Source of the DNA: Ferruginibacter sp.
GTDB taxonomy: Bacteria; Bacteroidota; Bacteroidia; Chitinophagales; Chitinophagaceae
Direction: 5' to 3'
Assembly: GCA_025351645.1 (NCBI GenBank)
Contig: JANXVN010000118.1
Coordinates: 1-47,948 of the forward strand
DNA: 47,948 nucleotides
The position numbers and the translations under genes are program-made. This document shows, piece after piece, positions 35,377-43,955 of this stretch; positions within the stretch are counted from its first letter, which is position 1, and the number at the start of each line of letters is the position of its first letter. The notes below the pieces were generated by a model. The model saw only the letters and a program-made list of their open reading frames with translations, was not told where the DNA came from and did no database searches.

Positions 35377-36152
35377 GTGATATACTCTTCATTCTTTAAT
35401 TTCCCTTTCGTTAGCAGATAGCTTTTTCAACAATTATTTTAATTTAAATTCTAACAGCACTAGCCATTGTGTAATATATCTTGTTAGATTGCCACCTTTT
35501 GACATACCCTGAAATTCAAAGCAATTTTATAAACCTATGAAAATCGGAATATTTTATTCAGGGACAATTGAAGAACTTAATGGGTAATTTATTAAGAGTA
35601 AGTTTTTTATTTTAGGTATTCCTTTGTTTCCAACAAGTTCTTTTTATTTTGTTAGTAAAATGCAGGGGTTCGAATTGCCATTAGTTGGTAAAAGTGCAAG
35701 GATAGGCTTAGGCAGAACTTTATGTTTAGTCATTGGAATTTTATTGACATTATTATGCCTAACGTATGATGACTTTCCTAATTCAACATTGAAAATTATT
35801 GCCATAATTGGTGCTTTCCTATTTATGGCCATAACCATTTATTCGTGGACAAGTGGACAAGTAATCCCAAGACAAGAACAAAGAACAAGGCTTATATTAG
35901 AAAAAGGTATTGGTTATAATATGTTGCCTTCTAAATTACCAAGGGATACAAGGATAATTATTTTACAATCAATCCTTAAAAAGGTAGACAACAAATACAG
36001 TTCATTTCTTTTAGACGCTGATATCACCAGCATTGATTTTGATAAAAATGAATTGCCTTTAGTATACTCCTTATCGACATATATGACTTTAATAAAAGAA
36101 AACAAAGCAGCAAGCGATTTTTTAGAAAAGTATCCTGTAAAAAAAATTTATG

Positions 36153-36162
36153 AATTATGCTT
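36153..36162 (+). repeat. Left 10-bp target duplication (AATTATGCTT)
   Basis: An exact direct repeat of 36254-36263 immediately outside the inverted termini of the miniature element, direct evidence of transposition into the gene. Confidence 0.9.
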
Positions 36163-36253
36163 CAATGCCGTTAAGTTAAGACCTTTCCTCTCCTTTGGAG
36201 AGGGTTAGGGTGAGGTAAAGACAAACATATAAATCCTTAACTTAACGGCATTG
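36163..36253 (+). mobile_element. 91-bp miniature inverted-repeat element, intact copy with perfect target duplication
   Basis: It has perfect 18-bp terminal inverted repeats (CAATGCCGTTAAGTTAAG and its reverse complement) and a 10-bp duplication AATTATGCTT on both sides. The interior, with CCTTTCCTCTCCTTTGGAGAGG, can form a further hairpin. There is no ORF, so it must be moved by a transposase in trans. TSDs of 9-12 bp are known for IS4-type transposases, but no candidate is in the window. Confidence 0.92.
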
Positions 36254-36448
36254 AATTATGCTTTGAGAATAAGGCTATTGCCTAATATTGGTTTTTATGC
36301 AAGTTGGGCAGAAGCAAAAGTCAAGTATTTTTATTGTATAAACGCCCGTTACAAATTATTGGCTTGCCCTGCATTTTAATGTACAATGCCCGGGTACTAA
36401 AAAGGAGCTGCTCACGCAACTCCTTTAATTTATATCAATCCGTATATT

Positions 36449-39400
36449 TTATTGAATCAATATGCTTATGGTTGCCTTAACATTATCAGGGCTAGTTACC
36501 TCTACTTTATAAGTACCGCTTGCAATACTATTTCCGGTTTTTATTTTTTGTGTAGCCGTACCACCTGTATAAGTAATTTGTTTTGATAGTACTATTTGCC
36601 CCTGGTTATTTATTACCCTTGCATTATAATTTCCTTTTGGCATTCCGGTAAATTGCAAATTGATTATTTTATCAACAACAGGGTTAGGGTAAACGCTAAT
36701 GTTAGATTCAGTTGCTGCAATGCTTGCCTGTACTATTTTACTGTAAGCCATGCTGCCATCGGTATTAATATTTTTTATACGGTAGTAATTAATTCCGGTA
36801 ACAGCATTTACATCAATCCAGTTATAGGTAGTGCTGCTATCAGTAACAGCTGTTGCTTTAATAGTACCAGCTGCTGCAAAATTTGCTCCATCTATTCCTT
36901 TTTCAATAGTGTAGCTTTTAATGTTAAGTTCATTTTCTACCTGCCATCTTACCGAAACATTATTATTTTTAGGCGAAGCTTTAACGCTGGTATAGGTTGC
37001 CGGCAATGCCTTCACCGCAGTAAACACAATGTAAAAACGGGAAGCCGATTGTGATGCCTTAACAGTATCTACCTCAAAATTTACCGTACTTTTATTTGTG
37101 TTGCTAAGCAATGTTGCTTTGCCGGTATAAGTATCGTGCAAAACAGGCAACAGGGTAGTATTTAAATTAGCAGGCACAAATTCAAACTGGTATTTTAATT
37201 GCCTTGTCTTAGTAAATTTAAAAAAGATAGTATCGTTAGCTGCCTGTGCCGGCCTTCTATCCGCAGCCAGTGACGTTGTGCCGCTTAGCAAACCAAGTGT
37301 TTCATAAACATTGCTAAATTTCAAGGCATCCTGCATATCAATTGCCGCATTATAGTTGGCAGCAAACTGTGTCATATTACCATCGGCTAATTGCGTGGTA
37401 CTATCATCTCTCAATAAATATAGATTGGTATTTAATGTGGCAACTAAAGCCGCAGTACCTGCAACCTTAAAAGCCTTTAGATTGTTTGACATAGCTTTTG
37501 ATGGCTCTGTAAAAGATATAGATGCAGTACCCGCAAGGGCTGTTTGTATCCAAATTGCCTGGCTCGATTGAATGAAGTTATTTTGCCCACCCGGCGGGTT
37601 TGATGGTGTAGCAGTGTAGGTGCCGGTATTATTAAAATCGTCCATCAGCACATAACCTCCCTGCTGGTTGTTAAGGTAAGGGTCCCAAACATAAAAACGA
37701 TTAGCCAGGTTGTTTTTAGTAACCGTAGCAAAATTTACAGAAGATGCATAAGGGTTGCCAATAAGGGTATACCCGCTTGCGGCCGGTGAAGCAGTAAATG
37801 TTTGTGCCCCAGTTTGCAGGTTGCCTATACTGCTAATAGTGGTAGTGTTGGCAAAATTGGTATTATAAGTAGCAGCCGTACGGTCGCCCCTTACAAAAAT
37901 AAAAAAGGCTTTATTATCTGCATTGCCCGTGTTGTTAGATAAGTTTTCAGATGTATTAACAACTGGCGTAAAAGACGAGCCTTCTTTTAAAGAACTATTA
38001 TTTAGCGGGCTGTTATCCAGCCCATTTGATGGGGCTGCCCCCGGGCCAGAAATATAAGTTCCCCTGCCTGGCGTGTTATTGCCATTATTTTGCCAGCTAC
38101 TATATATTGAGCCTGTGGCAGATAATGGGCTTGTTGCCAAACGCCATGCCCGTCGTGCGGGAAAAAAGCGCTCTACAGCTACTTTGCCACTAAATGTGTT
38201 GCCCTTGTTTACACTATTATTAGTTATATCTGCAACCGTTGCCGTTGCTGCAGCGGTAGATACCAGCACAATATTATCCCCGGTTTTAGTAACGGTATTA
38301 TTTACATTACCAAAGGCAAGTGCACCGGTAATATATAATAAGCCAGCATTGGTGCCGCTTGTTATTATAATGCCAGCGGCATTACTGTTTGTAAGGTTCA
38401 ATAAAGTATCACCTGCAAACATACTGCCGGCAATAGTTTGCGTTGTTGCACCAGCTAAATCGAGTGTGCCTTTTTTCATATCCAAAGTGCCACTATTGGT
38501 TATAATGCCTGTTATGTGCAACGTAGCGGCGGTAACTGTTAAAGATGCGTTTGGGGCAATTATTAGATTGTTGCACATTACAACAGCGGTTATAACAGGT
38601 TTATTTGTAACTGCGCCTATAACAACATTTGTGGTGGCAGCAGGCACAATGCCCCCGCACCAGTTATTTGGGTCTGCCCAACTAGTGCTGGTATTACCTG
38701 TCCACACACCGCCAGTATTGGTAGGTACAAGGTTAGTATATGCAGTGGCTGAACAACCAGTAACTGTTACCTGTAAAGTATACGTACCTGCAGTAGCCGT
38801 TGTAAAGGTTATGGCTGGGTTTTGTAAAGAAGAAGTAAAGCTGTTGGGGCCAGCCCATGCATACGTAGCACCAGAAATTATTGTAGCAGAAAGGTTAACC
38901 TGAGAACCTGCACAAACAGGCCCGTTATTGCCAGCACCATCTGGTGAATTATAAAGGGTATTAATTTCTGTTGCAGTAAGGGCCCTGCTATAAATCAATG
39001 CATCATCAACAAGGCCATTAAAATAAAAGCTGGATGGAGCAGATGGCCAGCTGCTGGTAATATTATCATAGCCTATGCGCCAATAACCAGTATAATTATC
39101 GCCAGTTTTACCTGTTGCATTATTGGCAATTTGTACGCCATCAATATAAAGCACCATGCCTGCCGTAGCAGAAGCAGTACCTGTTGCAAGATGCCAGATG
39201 TTATCGTTATACGCTAAGGCAGAATTAACCGAATATAGCGCGCTGCTGTTCATCCCAAAATATACTTGCCCTGCGTTGTTCATGTACATATGGCGGTCGG
39301 CTTGTGCGCTTGGCCCTGTTGCGGAACTTCCAAAACCAATCAGCATCCCACCAGTTACAGAAGCTGTTTTAAACCATATAGAAACTGTTAGGCCTGTAGG

Positions 39401-41248
39401 GTTGCTAAAAGCTGTTGCTGTAGAGATATATTGGCTCGAACCATTTAAACTGTAAGCAGATGCCGCAATACCAAACCTGCCTGCAGCAGTTGCAGGTAAA
39501 TTTTGAAGCGTGCCGGTATTGTTATTGCCAGATGCATCGGCCGCATTGCCGGTAAATGTGTAATTGCCTATGAGGCTGGTAGTTGGTATTTGGCTTAATA
39601 CTGGTGAAGTACCGGAAGATACACTTACCGCAATGGTAGCCTGCGGGCTTAAACAGCCATTTACTGTTTGGCTTACTAAATAGTTAGTAGTGCCAATGGT
39701 TGTAGTAGATGGCACAGGCGCAGTAACTGTGGTGCCTGCCACAGTAAACTGAATATTATTAAAACAACGTTTACCGGTAACTGAAACGCCTGTAATGCTT
39801 ATGGAGCCTGTAACTTCTGTAATAGGGAAGGTAGGGCTATCGTACCCTATGTTGCCCGTGCCCGCCGCTATGCCTATTTTATAATTGCCCGCCACTAAAA
39901 TATTGTAATTAAATGTGCTGCTCATTTTTATAGTGGTAGCACCCGCTGTAAAGCTTGTGGTGGTAGCAGATGTAGCTATCAAAATATCGTTGTTATTATA
40001 TATCCCTAATACCAAGCCATTAATAGCCTGGTTTGCGGGTACATAATAATCAATTGTAGTAATAATGGTATTATTCTTTGTGGTAGTAAAATAGGTTTTT
40101 TTATTATTTCCTGCATTAGGGTTGTCTACAAAAGTGTTCGCATTTAAAGTGGCAGTGCCGCCCACAGAGCCGTAAGCAGCAATGGTGCCCCATAATAAGT
40201 TACTACCTGTAGCAGTAAGCGCAGTAGCTGTAGTGTTAAGGCAATAATTTACAGGGCTTATAACTGTTGGGGCAGGCGATATGCACAACAACGCAGCACT
40301 GCTTAATGCACCTTCTGTAACAGCCAATACCTTCCAATAATAAATGGTATTTGCGGTTAAGCCTGTTAGGGTGGCGGTAATGGCATTTGCAGTTGTTAAC
40401 GTATCATAGCTATAATTTACGCCATCTGTAGAGTGATAAATGGCAAAACCAATTTCGTTATTTGAATTATCTGTCCAATTTAAACTGATAGCTGATGAAG
40501 TACTGTTAGAAAAAACGAGGTTAGTGGGCGCAATAGGCAACGCTGGCGTAAAAGAATAGATTTGCCCTGTAGAAGGGTTTTTGCTGATGTCGCCATTATC
40601 ATAAAAGGTAGTTACAGTCCCATCTGAATGTAATGCAAGGTAATTATTGTTGCCGGTACCAACTGCAGTAATGCCTATAGATGCAGAACCGCTGGTTACC
40701 GCACTGGTTTGTTGTTTATAAATAAAATCTATTTGACCGGTATTTTCATAAAGTTTAACCTGGAAAGAAATGGTATTGCCAGAAGCTTTTGACCATTTTA
40801 CATTTAGGTATTGAATGATAAAAATTCGGCTACCTGTTGTGCCTGTTGTTAGGTAAGATACATTGGAGGCAGACACTATATCAAGGTCATCCCATAACGG
40901 AGCCAATATAGGGCGTATTGTTCCACCACTTACAAGATTATTGACTGGCGTGGCATCGCTTATTATTTTACCTGGCGTTATCCATCCGTTAGTACTTGCA
41001 GATATAGAAGTGGTACGTACGCCCATATACCAAAAATCAAAACCAATGGGTATGTTGTTAAAATAGCCTTCATCTGTAGTACCAGTAAGTGTAGGGTTGG
41101 TAGCTCCGGAGAGCAAAACAAATGTGCCGGAGGGACTTGAAAAGCTGTAATTTATTATTGATTGTGCTGTTGCTTGTTGTTTAAAAACTGCGGTAAAAAT
41201 TATTATAAAACATAACAATTTACTGTGCCTTCCTAAAATTTTACTCAT
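36449..41248 (-). CDS. T9SS-exported multidomain surface protein (FN3, LamG, sorting tail)
   Basis: A 1,599-residue secreted protein. A signal peptide (1-29, ending ATAQ) is followed by a beta-sandwich opening domain (about 30-230, with WITPG and LAPLWDDLDI). Then come a fibronectin type III unit (about 238-325, PTNLVFSNSTSSAISLNWTDNSNNEIGF), a LamG/concanavalin-like domain (IGNYTFTGNAADASGNNNTG to FNGLVDDALIYSRALTATEI), Ig/PKD-like and repeat-rich parts, and a type A C-terminal sorting domain (ISVYPNPVVDKIINLQF ... SGTYKVEV). The tail directs export through the type IX system and surface attachment or release. Adhesion or polysaccharide binding is likely. It is alone in its transcription unit, with an FNR-type site upstream. 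Confidence 0.9.
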   Translation of the reverse strand: MSKILGRHSKLLCFIIIFTAVFKQQATAQSIINYSFSSPSGTFVLLSGATNPTLTGTTDEGYFNNIPIGFDFWYMGVRTTSISASTNGWITPGKIISDATPVNNLVSGGTIRPILAPLWDDLDIVSASNVSYLTTGTTGSRIFIIQYLNVKWSKASGNTISFQVKLYENTGQIDFIYKQQTSAVTSGSASIGITAVGTGNNNYLALHSDGTVTTFYDNGDISKNPSTGQIYSFTPALPIAPTNLVFSNSTSSAISLNWTDNSNNEIGFAIYHSTDGVNYSYDTLTTANAITATLTGLTANTIYYWKVLAVTEGALSSAALLCISPAPTVISPVNYCLNTTATALTATGSNLLWGTIAAYGSVGGTATLNANTFVDNPNAGNNKKTYFTTTKNNTIITTIDYYVPANQAINGLVLGIYNNNDILIATSATTTSFTAGATTIKMSSTFNYNILVAGNYKIGIAAGTGNIGYDSPTFPITEVTGSISITGVSVTGKRCFNNIQFTVAGTTVTAPVPSTTTIGTTNYLVSQTVNGCLSPQATIAVSVSSGTSPVLSQIPTTSLIGNYTFTGNAADASGNNNTGTLQNLPATAAGRFGIAASAYSLNGSSQYISTATAFSNPTGLTVSIWFKTASVTGGMLIGFGSSATGPSAQADRHMYMNNAGQVYFGMNSSALYSVNSALAYNDNIWHLATGTASATAGMVLYIDGVQIANNATGKTGDNYTGYWRIGYDNITSSWPSAPSSFYFNGLVDDALIYSRALTATEINTLYNSPDGAGNNGPVCAGSQVNLSATIISGATYAWAGPNSFTSSLQNPAITFTTATAGTYTLQVTVTGCSATAYTNLVPTNTGGVWTGNTSTSWADPNNWCGGIVPAATTNVVIGAVTNKPVITAVVMCNNLIIAPNASLTVTAATLHITGIITNSGTLDMKKGTLDLAGATTQTIAGSMFAGDTLLNLTNSNAAGIIITSGTNAGLLYITGALAFGNVNNTVTKTGDNIVLVSTAAATATVADITNNSVNKGNTFSGKVAVERFFPARRAWRLATSPLSATGSIYSSWQNNGNNTPGRGTYISGPGAAPSNGLDNSPLNNSSLKEGSSFTPVVNTSENLSNNTGNADNKAFFIFVRGDRTAATYNTNFANTTTISSIGNLQTGAQTFTASPAASGYTLIGNPYASSVNFATVTKNNLANRFYVWDPYLNNQQGGYVLMDDFNNTGTYTATPSNPPGGQNNFIQSSQAIWIQTALAGTASISFTEPSKAMSNNLKAFKVAGTAALVATLNTNLYLLRDDSTTQLADGNMTQFAANYNAAIDMQDALKFSNVYETLGLLSGTTSLAADRRPAQAANDTIFFKFTKTRQLKYQFEFVPANLNTTLLPVLHDTYTGKATLLSNTNKSTVNFEVDTVKASQSASRFYIVFTAVKALPATYTSVKASPKNNNVSVRWQVENELNIKSYTIEKGIDGANFAAAGTIKATAVTDSSTTYNWIDVNAVTGINYYRIKNINTDGSMAYSKIVQASIAATESNISVYPNPVVDKIINLQFTGMPKGNYNARVINNQGQIVLSKQITYTGGTATQKIKTGNSIASGTYKVEVTSPDNVKATISILIQ

Positions 41249-41353
41249 GCGTAGCCGTGCTCCGGTGTTTATGGAATTACTTAAATATTATTTAAGGTTG
41301 AAAAATAGGAGGTTGTAATGCTTGTGTGAGGTAACCCTGTTGAGTTATTAAAT

Positions 41354-41361
41354 GCAAATAT
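41354..41361 (-). promoter_or_regulatory. Candidate -7 box (TATATTTG) of the T9SS protein gene
   Basis: Reading the minus strand, TATATTTG exactly fits TAnnTTTG. It implies a transcription start about 100 bases before the ATG at 41248. A T-run at 41384-41388 may be the -33 region, with spacing slightly long. Confidence 0.5.
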
Positions 41362-41367
41362 AGTCGT

Positions 41368-41385
41368 GTTAGGTATAACTACCTA
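41368..41385. promoter_or_regulatory. 18-bp dyad TTAGGTA-N4-TACCTAA inside the promoter
   Basis: A perfect 7-4-7 inverted repeat lying between the likely -33 and -7 boxes of the T9SS protein gene. A protein bound here would block RNA polymerase, so it looks like a repressor operator. Confidence 0.5.
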
Positions 41386-41408
41386 AAAAGTACAGTAATT
41401 TTACTGAT

Positions 41409-41426
41409 ATTTGATTAATATCAAAT
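41409..41426. promoter_or_regulatory. FNR/Crp-type binding site (TTGAT-N4-ATCAA)
   Basis: ATTTGATTAATATCAAAT contains the exact FNR consensus TTGATnnnnATCAA with an extra matching A/T on each side. Its centre lies 41 bases upstream of the other dyad's centre and roughly 70 bases before the inferred start, a usual activator position. It may bind an FNR- or Crp-family regulator. Confidence 0.6.
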
Positions 41427-41507
41427 GCATAACTTAAAGAATTCATATGTATATTACATAATTTTATTATACTTAAAACATAAGATAAAAATTATTTAAG
41501 TATGTGG

Positions 41508-42147
41508 TCATATTGGTATAGATACTATTCCTGTACAAAAGCTTGGGGCGGCATGTTTATTATATGCAGTTACAAAAACAATGCAGGTATATATTATTTC
41601 CTTTAAATAATTGGGCAGCAAAACTACCCGTAAATTGACTGCGTAGGGCATTTCCAATACAATATATTCAGCCTTCGGTTTGGCACAGTACACTACTATA
41701 AAAGCTTTATCACTAGCTTTGGTTATACCAGTGCTAATATGGTTAACCCAATTAAAAGTAACCAGGCTAACGGCAATAATCGAAGGGGTGGCTATAACAG
41801 CGCCTGGCAGGCTGCCATTGCTCATTAATACTTTTTTAGGCCTATACTAAAGTTGGGTTCAGTGCATACCAATGCATTAAGCCTTATGTAAGAATTGGCG
41901 CAATTGTTACCTGTTTTGCCTATTGGCAATCCTTTGTATCCAATGGTGACGGCTGCATTTATTTTTACGACAAACTGAGATACTGTTGCCATCTTCAACT
42001 GGTTTGCCAGCTGTAAGTCAGATGCATTTTTATTGTCTTTTCGCCCAACATTACTAGCTATGTACGGAATACCTTTTCAGGTTTTAAAATCTATTTTCCC
42101 TAATTTTTCATAAAACCTTGTATTTTTCCGCCAATGATAATAGCCAT
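41508..42147 (-). pseudogene. DUF6266-like protein, frameshifted and nonsense-ridden
   Basis: Reading the minus strand from ATG 42147, segments in shifting frames reconstruct an about 210-residue protein like the DUF6266 family: MAIIIGGKIQGFMKN, then KGIPYIASNVGRKDNKNASDLQLANQLKMATVSQFVVKINAAVTIGYKGLPIGKTG, then a shift at the A-run near 41827-41835, then MSNGSLPGAVIATPSIIAV to the end, with KASDKAFIVVYC. Stops occur at about 42102 and 42079. DUF6266 proteins are of unknown function, common in Bacteroidota. No full product can be made. Confidence 0.65.
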
Positions 42148-42571
42148 CCTTAGTATTTTTTTAGTTATAAATTATGCGCAAAAGCTATACTGCAAATAAA
42201 TAATACGCTTTAAGTCTAATAGGTAGTTGCCTGCATAATTTTGTACAGGTCTTTTTTTTAGCTTAAATGGTTGCATCAAAAAAAATAAACTTTAAAAGCT
42301 GTTTTTTAATACCCACAATAAAGACTGGTTAGCAAATAATAGTTTTCTATAAAATGGGATAAGCAAAGTTATGTTCAACATATACTTGCTTTGTGGCTAC
42401 AAAATATCTGAAAAGTGCCTGTAAGGGGGTTTTATGAGGAAAAAGCTCTATCAGGTCCTTAGCAGGCCCCTGGCAGGTACGGTAGAGGTAGCGTACAGAT
42501 AGGCCATCACGATGAGAATAACTACTACAGTTTAAAATTTGCCAGTACTTATTTGGTTGCTATATTTAATT
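42148..42571. other. Gene-free stretch
   Basis: Nothing recognisable on either strand apart from AT-rich runs. A phrase around 42475-42510 has weak transposase-like translation, too little to support a call. Confidence 0.5.
42562..42571 (+). repeat. Left 10-bp target duplication (ATATTTAATT)
   Basis: Exactly repeated at 42661-42670 on the other side of the miniature element. Confidence 0.85.
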
Positions 42572-42660
42572 TATTGCCGTTAAGTTATATATTTAAATGA
42601 TTGTATTTACCTCACTTTTTCCTCACCAAAGGAGAGCAAAGGGCTTAACTTAACTGATTG
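42572..42660 (-). mobile_element. Diverged miniature inverted-repeat element (89 bp) with perfect target duplication
   Basis: The inverted termini (TATTGCCGTTAAGTTA.. and ..CTTAACTTAACTGATTG) and the internal TTACCTCACTTTTTCCTCACC and CAAAGGAGAGCAAAGGG match the intact copies read in reverse. The flanks ATATTTAATT are identical, confirming insertion. Confidence 0.8.
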
Positions 42661-42768
42661 ATATTTAATTATATAAATTGTAAGATGGACGCAACCCTGT
42701 ATTTTATATAAGCAATAGGCCTTTATCAAAATGCACCCGCAAATACTTCCAATAAGGCCATAATTAAA

Positions 42769-43113
42769 ATGTTAGAAAAAGAGAATGTAGCAGTGGATGT
42801 TTCAACCTACCTTGTAATTTTTATCCCTCTAGCTTTGGGCAGGATAATATGCGGTGAATTAAATATTAATTTTACTGATGAATATGAAGAGCATCTTTTG
42901 CATGTAAAAATCAATAAAGGCCTTTTGAGCAGGAATAGTATGTACGTAAATATATTTACCCTTTCAATGAATTTTATTTTAGATAGTAATAACAAAGCGC
43001 TTGTTTTAAAAATTGATGGTGCTAGTCCGGAGCTTAAGATTATTAATGAAGCACTTTTAAAAAATTTAGTTGTAAACGAAATTAAATTTTCGACACTTCA
43101 CGTTGTAATGTAA
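42769..43113 (+). CDS. Conserved-looking small protein of unknown function
   Basis: A 114-residue protein from ATG 42769 with a mixed beta/helix composition; GRIICGELNINFTDEYEEHLLHVKINKG and NEALLKNLVVNEIKFSTLHVVM look like a compact globular fold. There is no signal peptide or TM. I do not recognise a family. It begins 109 bases after the miniature element and ends 92 bases before the next unknown gene. Coding likelihood rests on its length, clean frame and residue composition. Confidence 0.5.
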   Translation: MLEKENVAVDVSTYLVIFIPLALGRIICGELNINFTDEYEEHLLHVKINKGLLSRNSMYVNIFTLSMNFILDSNNKALVLKIDGASPELKIINEALLKNLVVNEIKFSTLHVVM

Positions 43114-43205
43114 AATATTTTTTATTTATTTTGGTGAGGGAAGCGAAATAAAAACTTAAAGCATAAAATGCAGGAATAGCAACATTTTAAAATAAGATTA
43201 CTTTA

Positions 43206-43733
43206 ATGAACCTTAAACAACAAATAGCAAAATATATATCTAATAATTTACCATCAGAAGAGTTGCCGGAATTAGCTATGCAAGGAATTAAAGAAAATTT
43301 CGATTCGCCATCGCTACATATTCTTGCTGGGCTTAATAAACAGGATTGTATGTATGAAGGCTATGATTACTTTCGCTATGCAATGAGTGAGTTGAAAATT
43401 GCTTTGCCTGATAGTAGGCAAGCTACGCTTGAATACTTGCTTGCCGTTGTTGATGAAATAATTGATGGCAATGTTGATATACTGAAAGCAATAAAAGAAA
43501 TTACCGGGCAGGTTTTATATAACTACCATTTCTCCGATGAAAATAAATATTATTGTTATGATAGCATCCACTTTGAAAAAGCTTATGGGTTAATTGATAC
43601 CATTGATGAATTAACTACAGCAGATTATCCATGGCGGCCAGGCAAGACAAATAAGGAGTTAATTGAAGAAGTTATAATCGAATTGGTAAACGAATTTAAA
43701 AAATGGAAATTATTAATAAAGGTAAATGTATAA
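43206..43733 (+). CDS. Acidic soluble protein of unknown function
   Basis: A 175-residue acidic, helix-rich cytoplasmic protein with no signal sequence. It has SPSLHILAGLNKQDCMYEGYDYFRYAMSELKI, EYLLAVVDEIIDGNVDILKAIKEI and DYPWRPGKTNKELIEEVIIEL. Size and acidity resemble immunity or antitoxin-like small proteins, but no family match is claimed. The next ORF overlaps its end by eight bases, which suggests co-transcription. A toxin or DNA-binding partner is not evident. Confidence 0.65.
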   Translation: MNLKQQIAKYISNNLPSEELPELAMQGIKENFDSPSLHILAGLNKQDCMYEGYDYFRYAMSELKIALPDSRQATLEYLLAVVDEIIDGNVDILKAIKEITGQVLYNYHFSDENKYYCYDSIHFEKAYGLIDTIDELTTADYPWRPGKTNKELIEEVIIELVNEFKKWKLLIKVNV

Positions 43734-43953
43734 AACTTACAACGTTATCCATATAAAATTATTGCTGGTAATTGTAATTTTTAGTACTGCTTCCATTACC
43801 ACACAAAAAGCAAAAACGTTATTAACTACCTGCAATCTTTTCGTTGCAAAAGCAGCCTATCAAGTAGGCTTTAAACAAGCTCAATCTTTTAATAAAAAAT
43901 TCAAGCGTAACAGAAACCTTGCTCCATTACAATTTAAACAAACCTTCAACTAA
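43726..43953 (+). pseudogene. C-terminal fragment of an AraC-type regulator
   Basis: A 75-codon ORF. Its last 48 residues (KAKTLLTTCNLFVAKAAYQVGFKQAQSFNKKFKRNRNLAPLQFKQTFN) match the second helix-turn-helix of AraC/XylS regulators, where the usual pattern is IAYQVGF..xSFxKxFKxxxxxxPxxFR. The hydrophobic N-terminal 27 residues are unrelated, and the first helix-turn-helix is gone. It is best read as a truncated gene remnant, not a working regulator. It lies directly before the DNA glycosylase gene. Confidence 0.55.
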
Positions 43954-43955
43954 CT

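Larger units (their letters stand above)
35537..36285 (+). pseudogene. Small membrane-protein gene, broken by a nonsense codon and a miniature-element insertion
   Basis: The frame from ATG 35537 reads MKIGIFYSGTIEELNG, stop (35585-35587), then FIKSKFFILGIPLFPTSSFYFVSKMQGFELPL and on through two TMs (about 50-90 of the reconstructed protein) to a soluble tail. A Lys or Gln codon probably became TAA. Near the 3' end the element at 36163-36253 splits the frame. Joined across it, the tail would read KKIYELCFENKAIA and stop at 36283. A shorter product from ATG 35660 or TTG 35624 to 36208 could still be made, ending in element-encoded residues. Family unknown. Confidence 0.6.

Noticed and set aside
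35640-35700. tRNA-like GGTTCGAATT word
   Set aside because: Only the T-loop-like word is present; no acceptor, D or anticodon arms pair around it, and it lies inside a protein-like frame.
38073-38903. 276-codon open frame antisense to the T9SS protein
   Set aside because: It mirrors Thr/Ala/Val-rich codons of the real gene. There is no signal or motif, and the sense frame has clear domains.
42475-42520. Weak DDE-transposase-like translation
   Set aside because: Fewer than 15 suggestive residues, no catalytic residues and no flanking inverted repeats.
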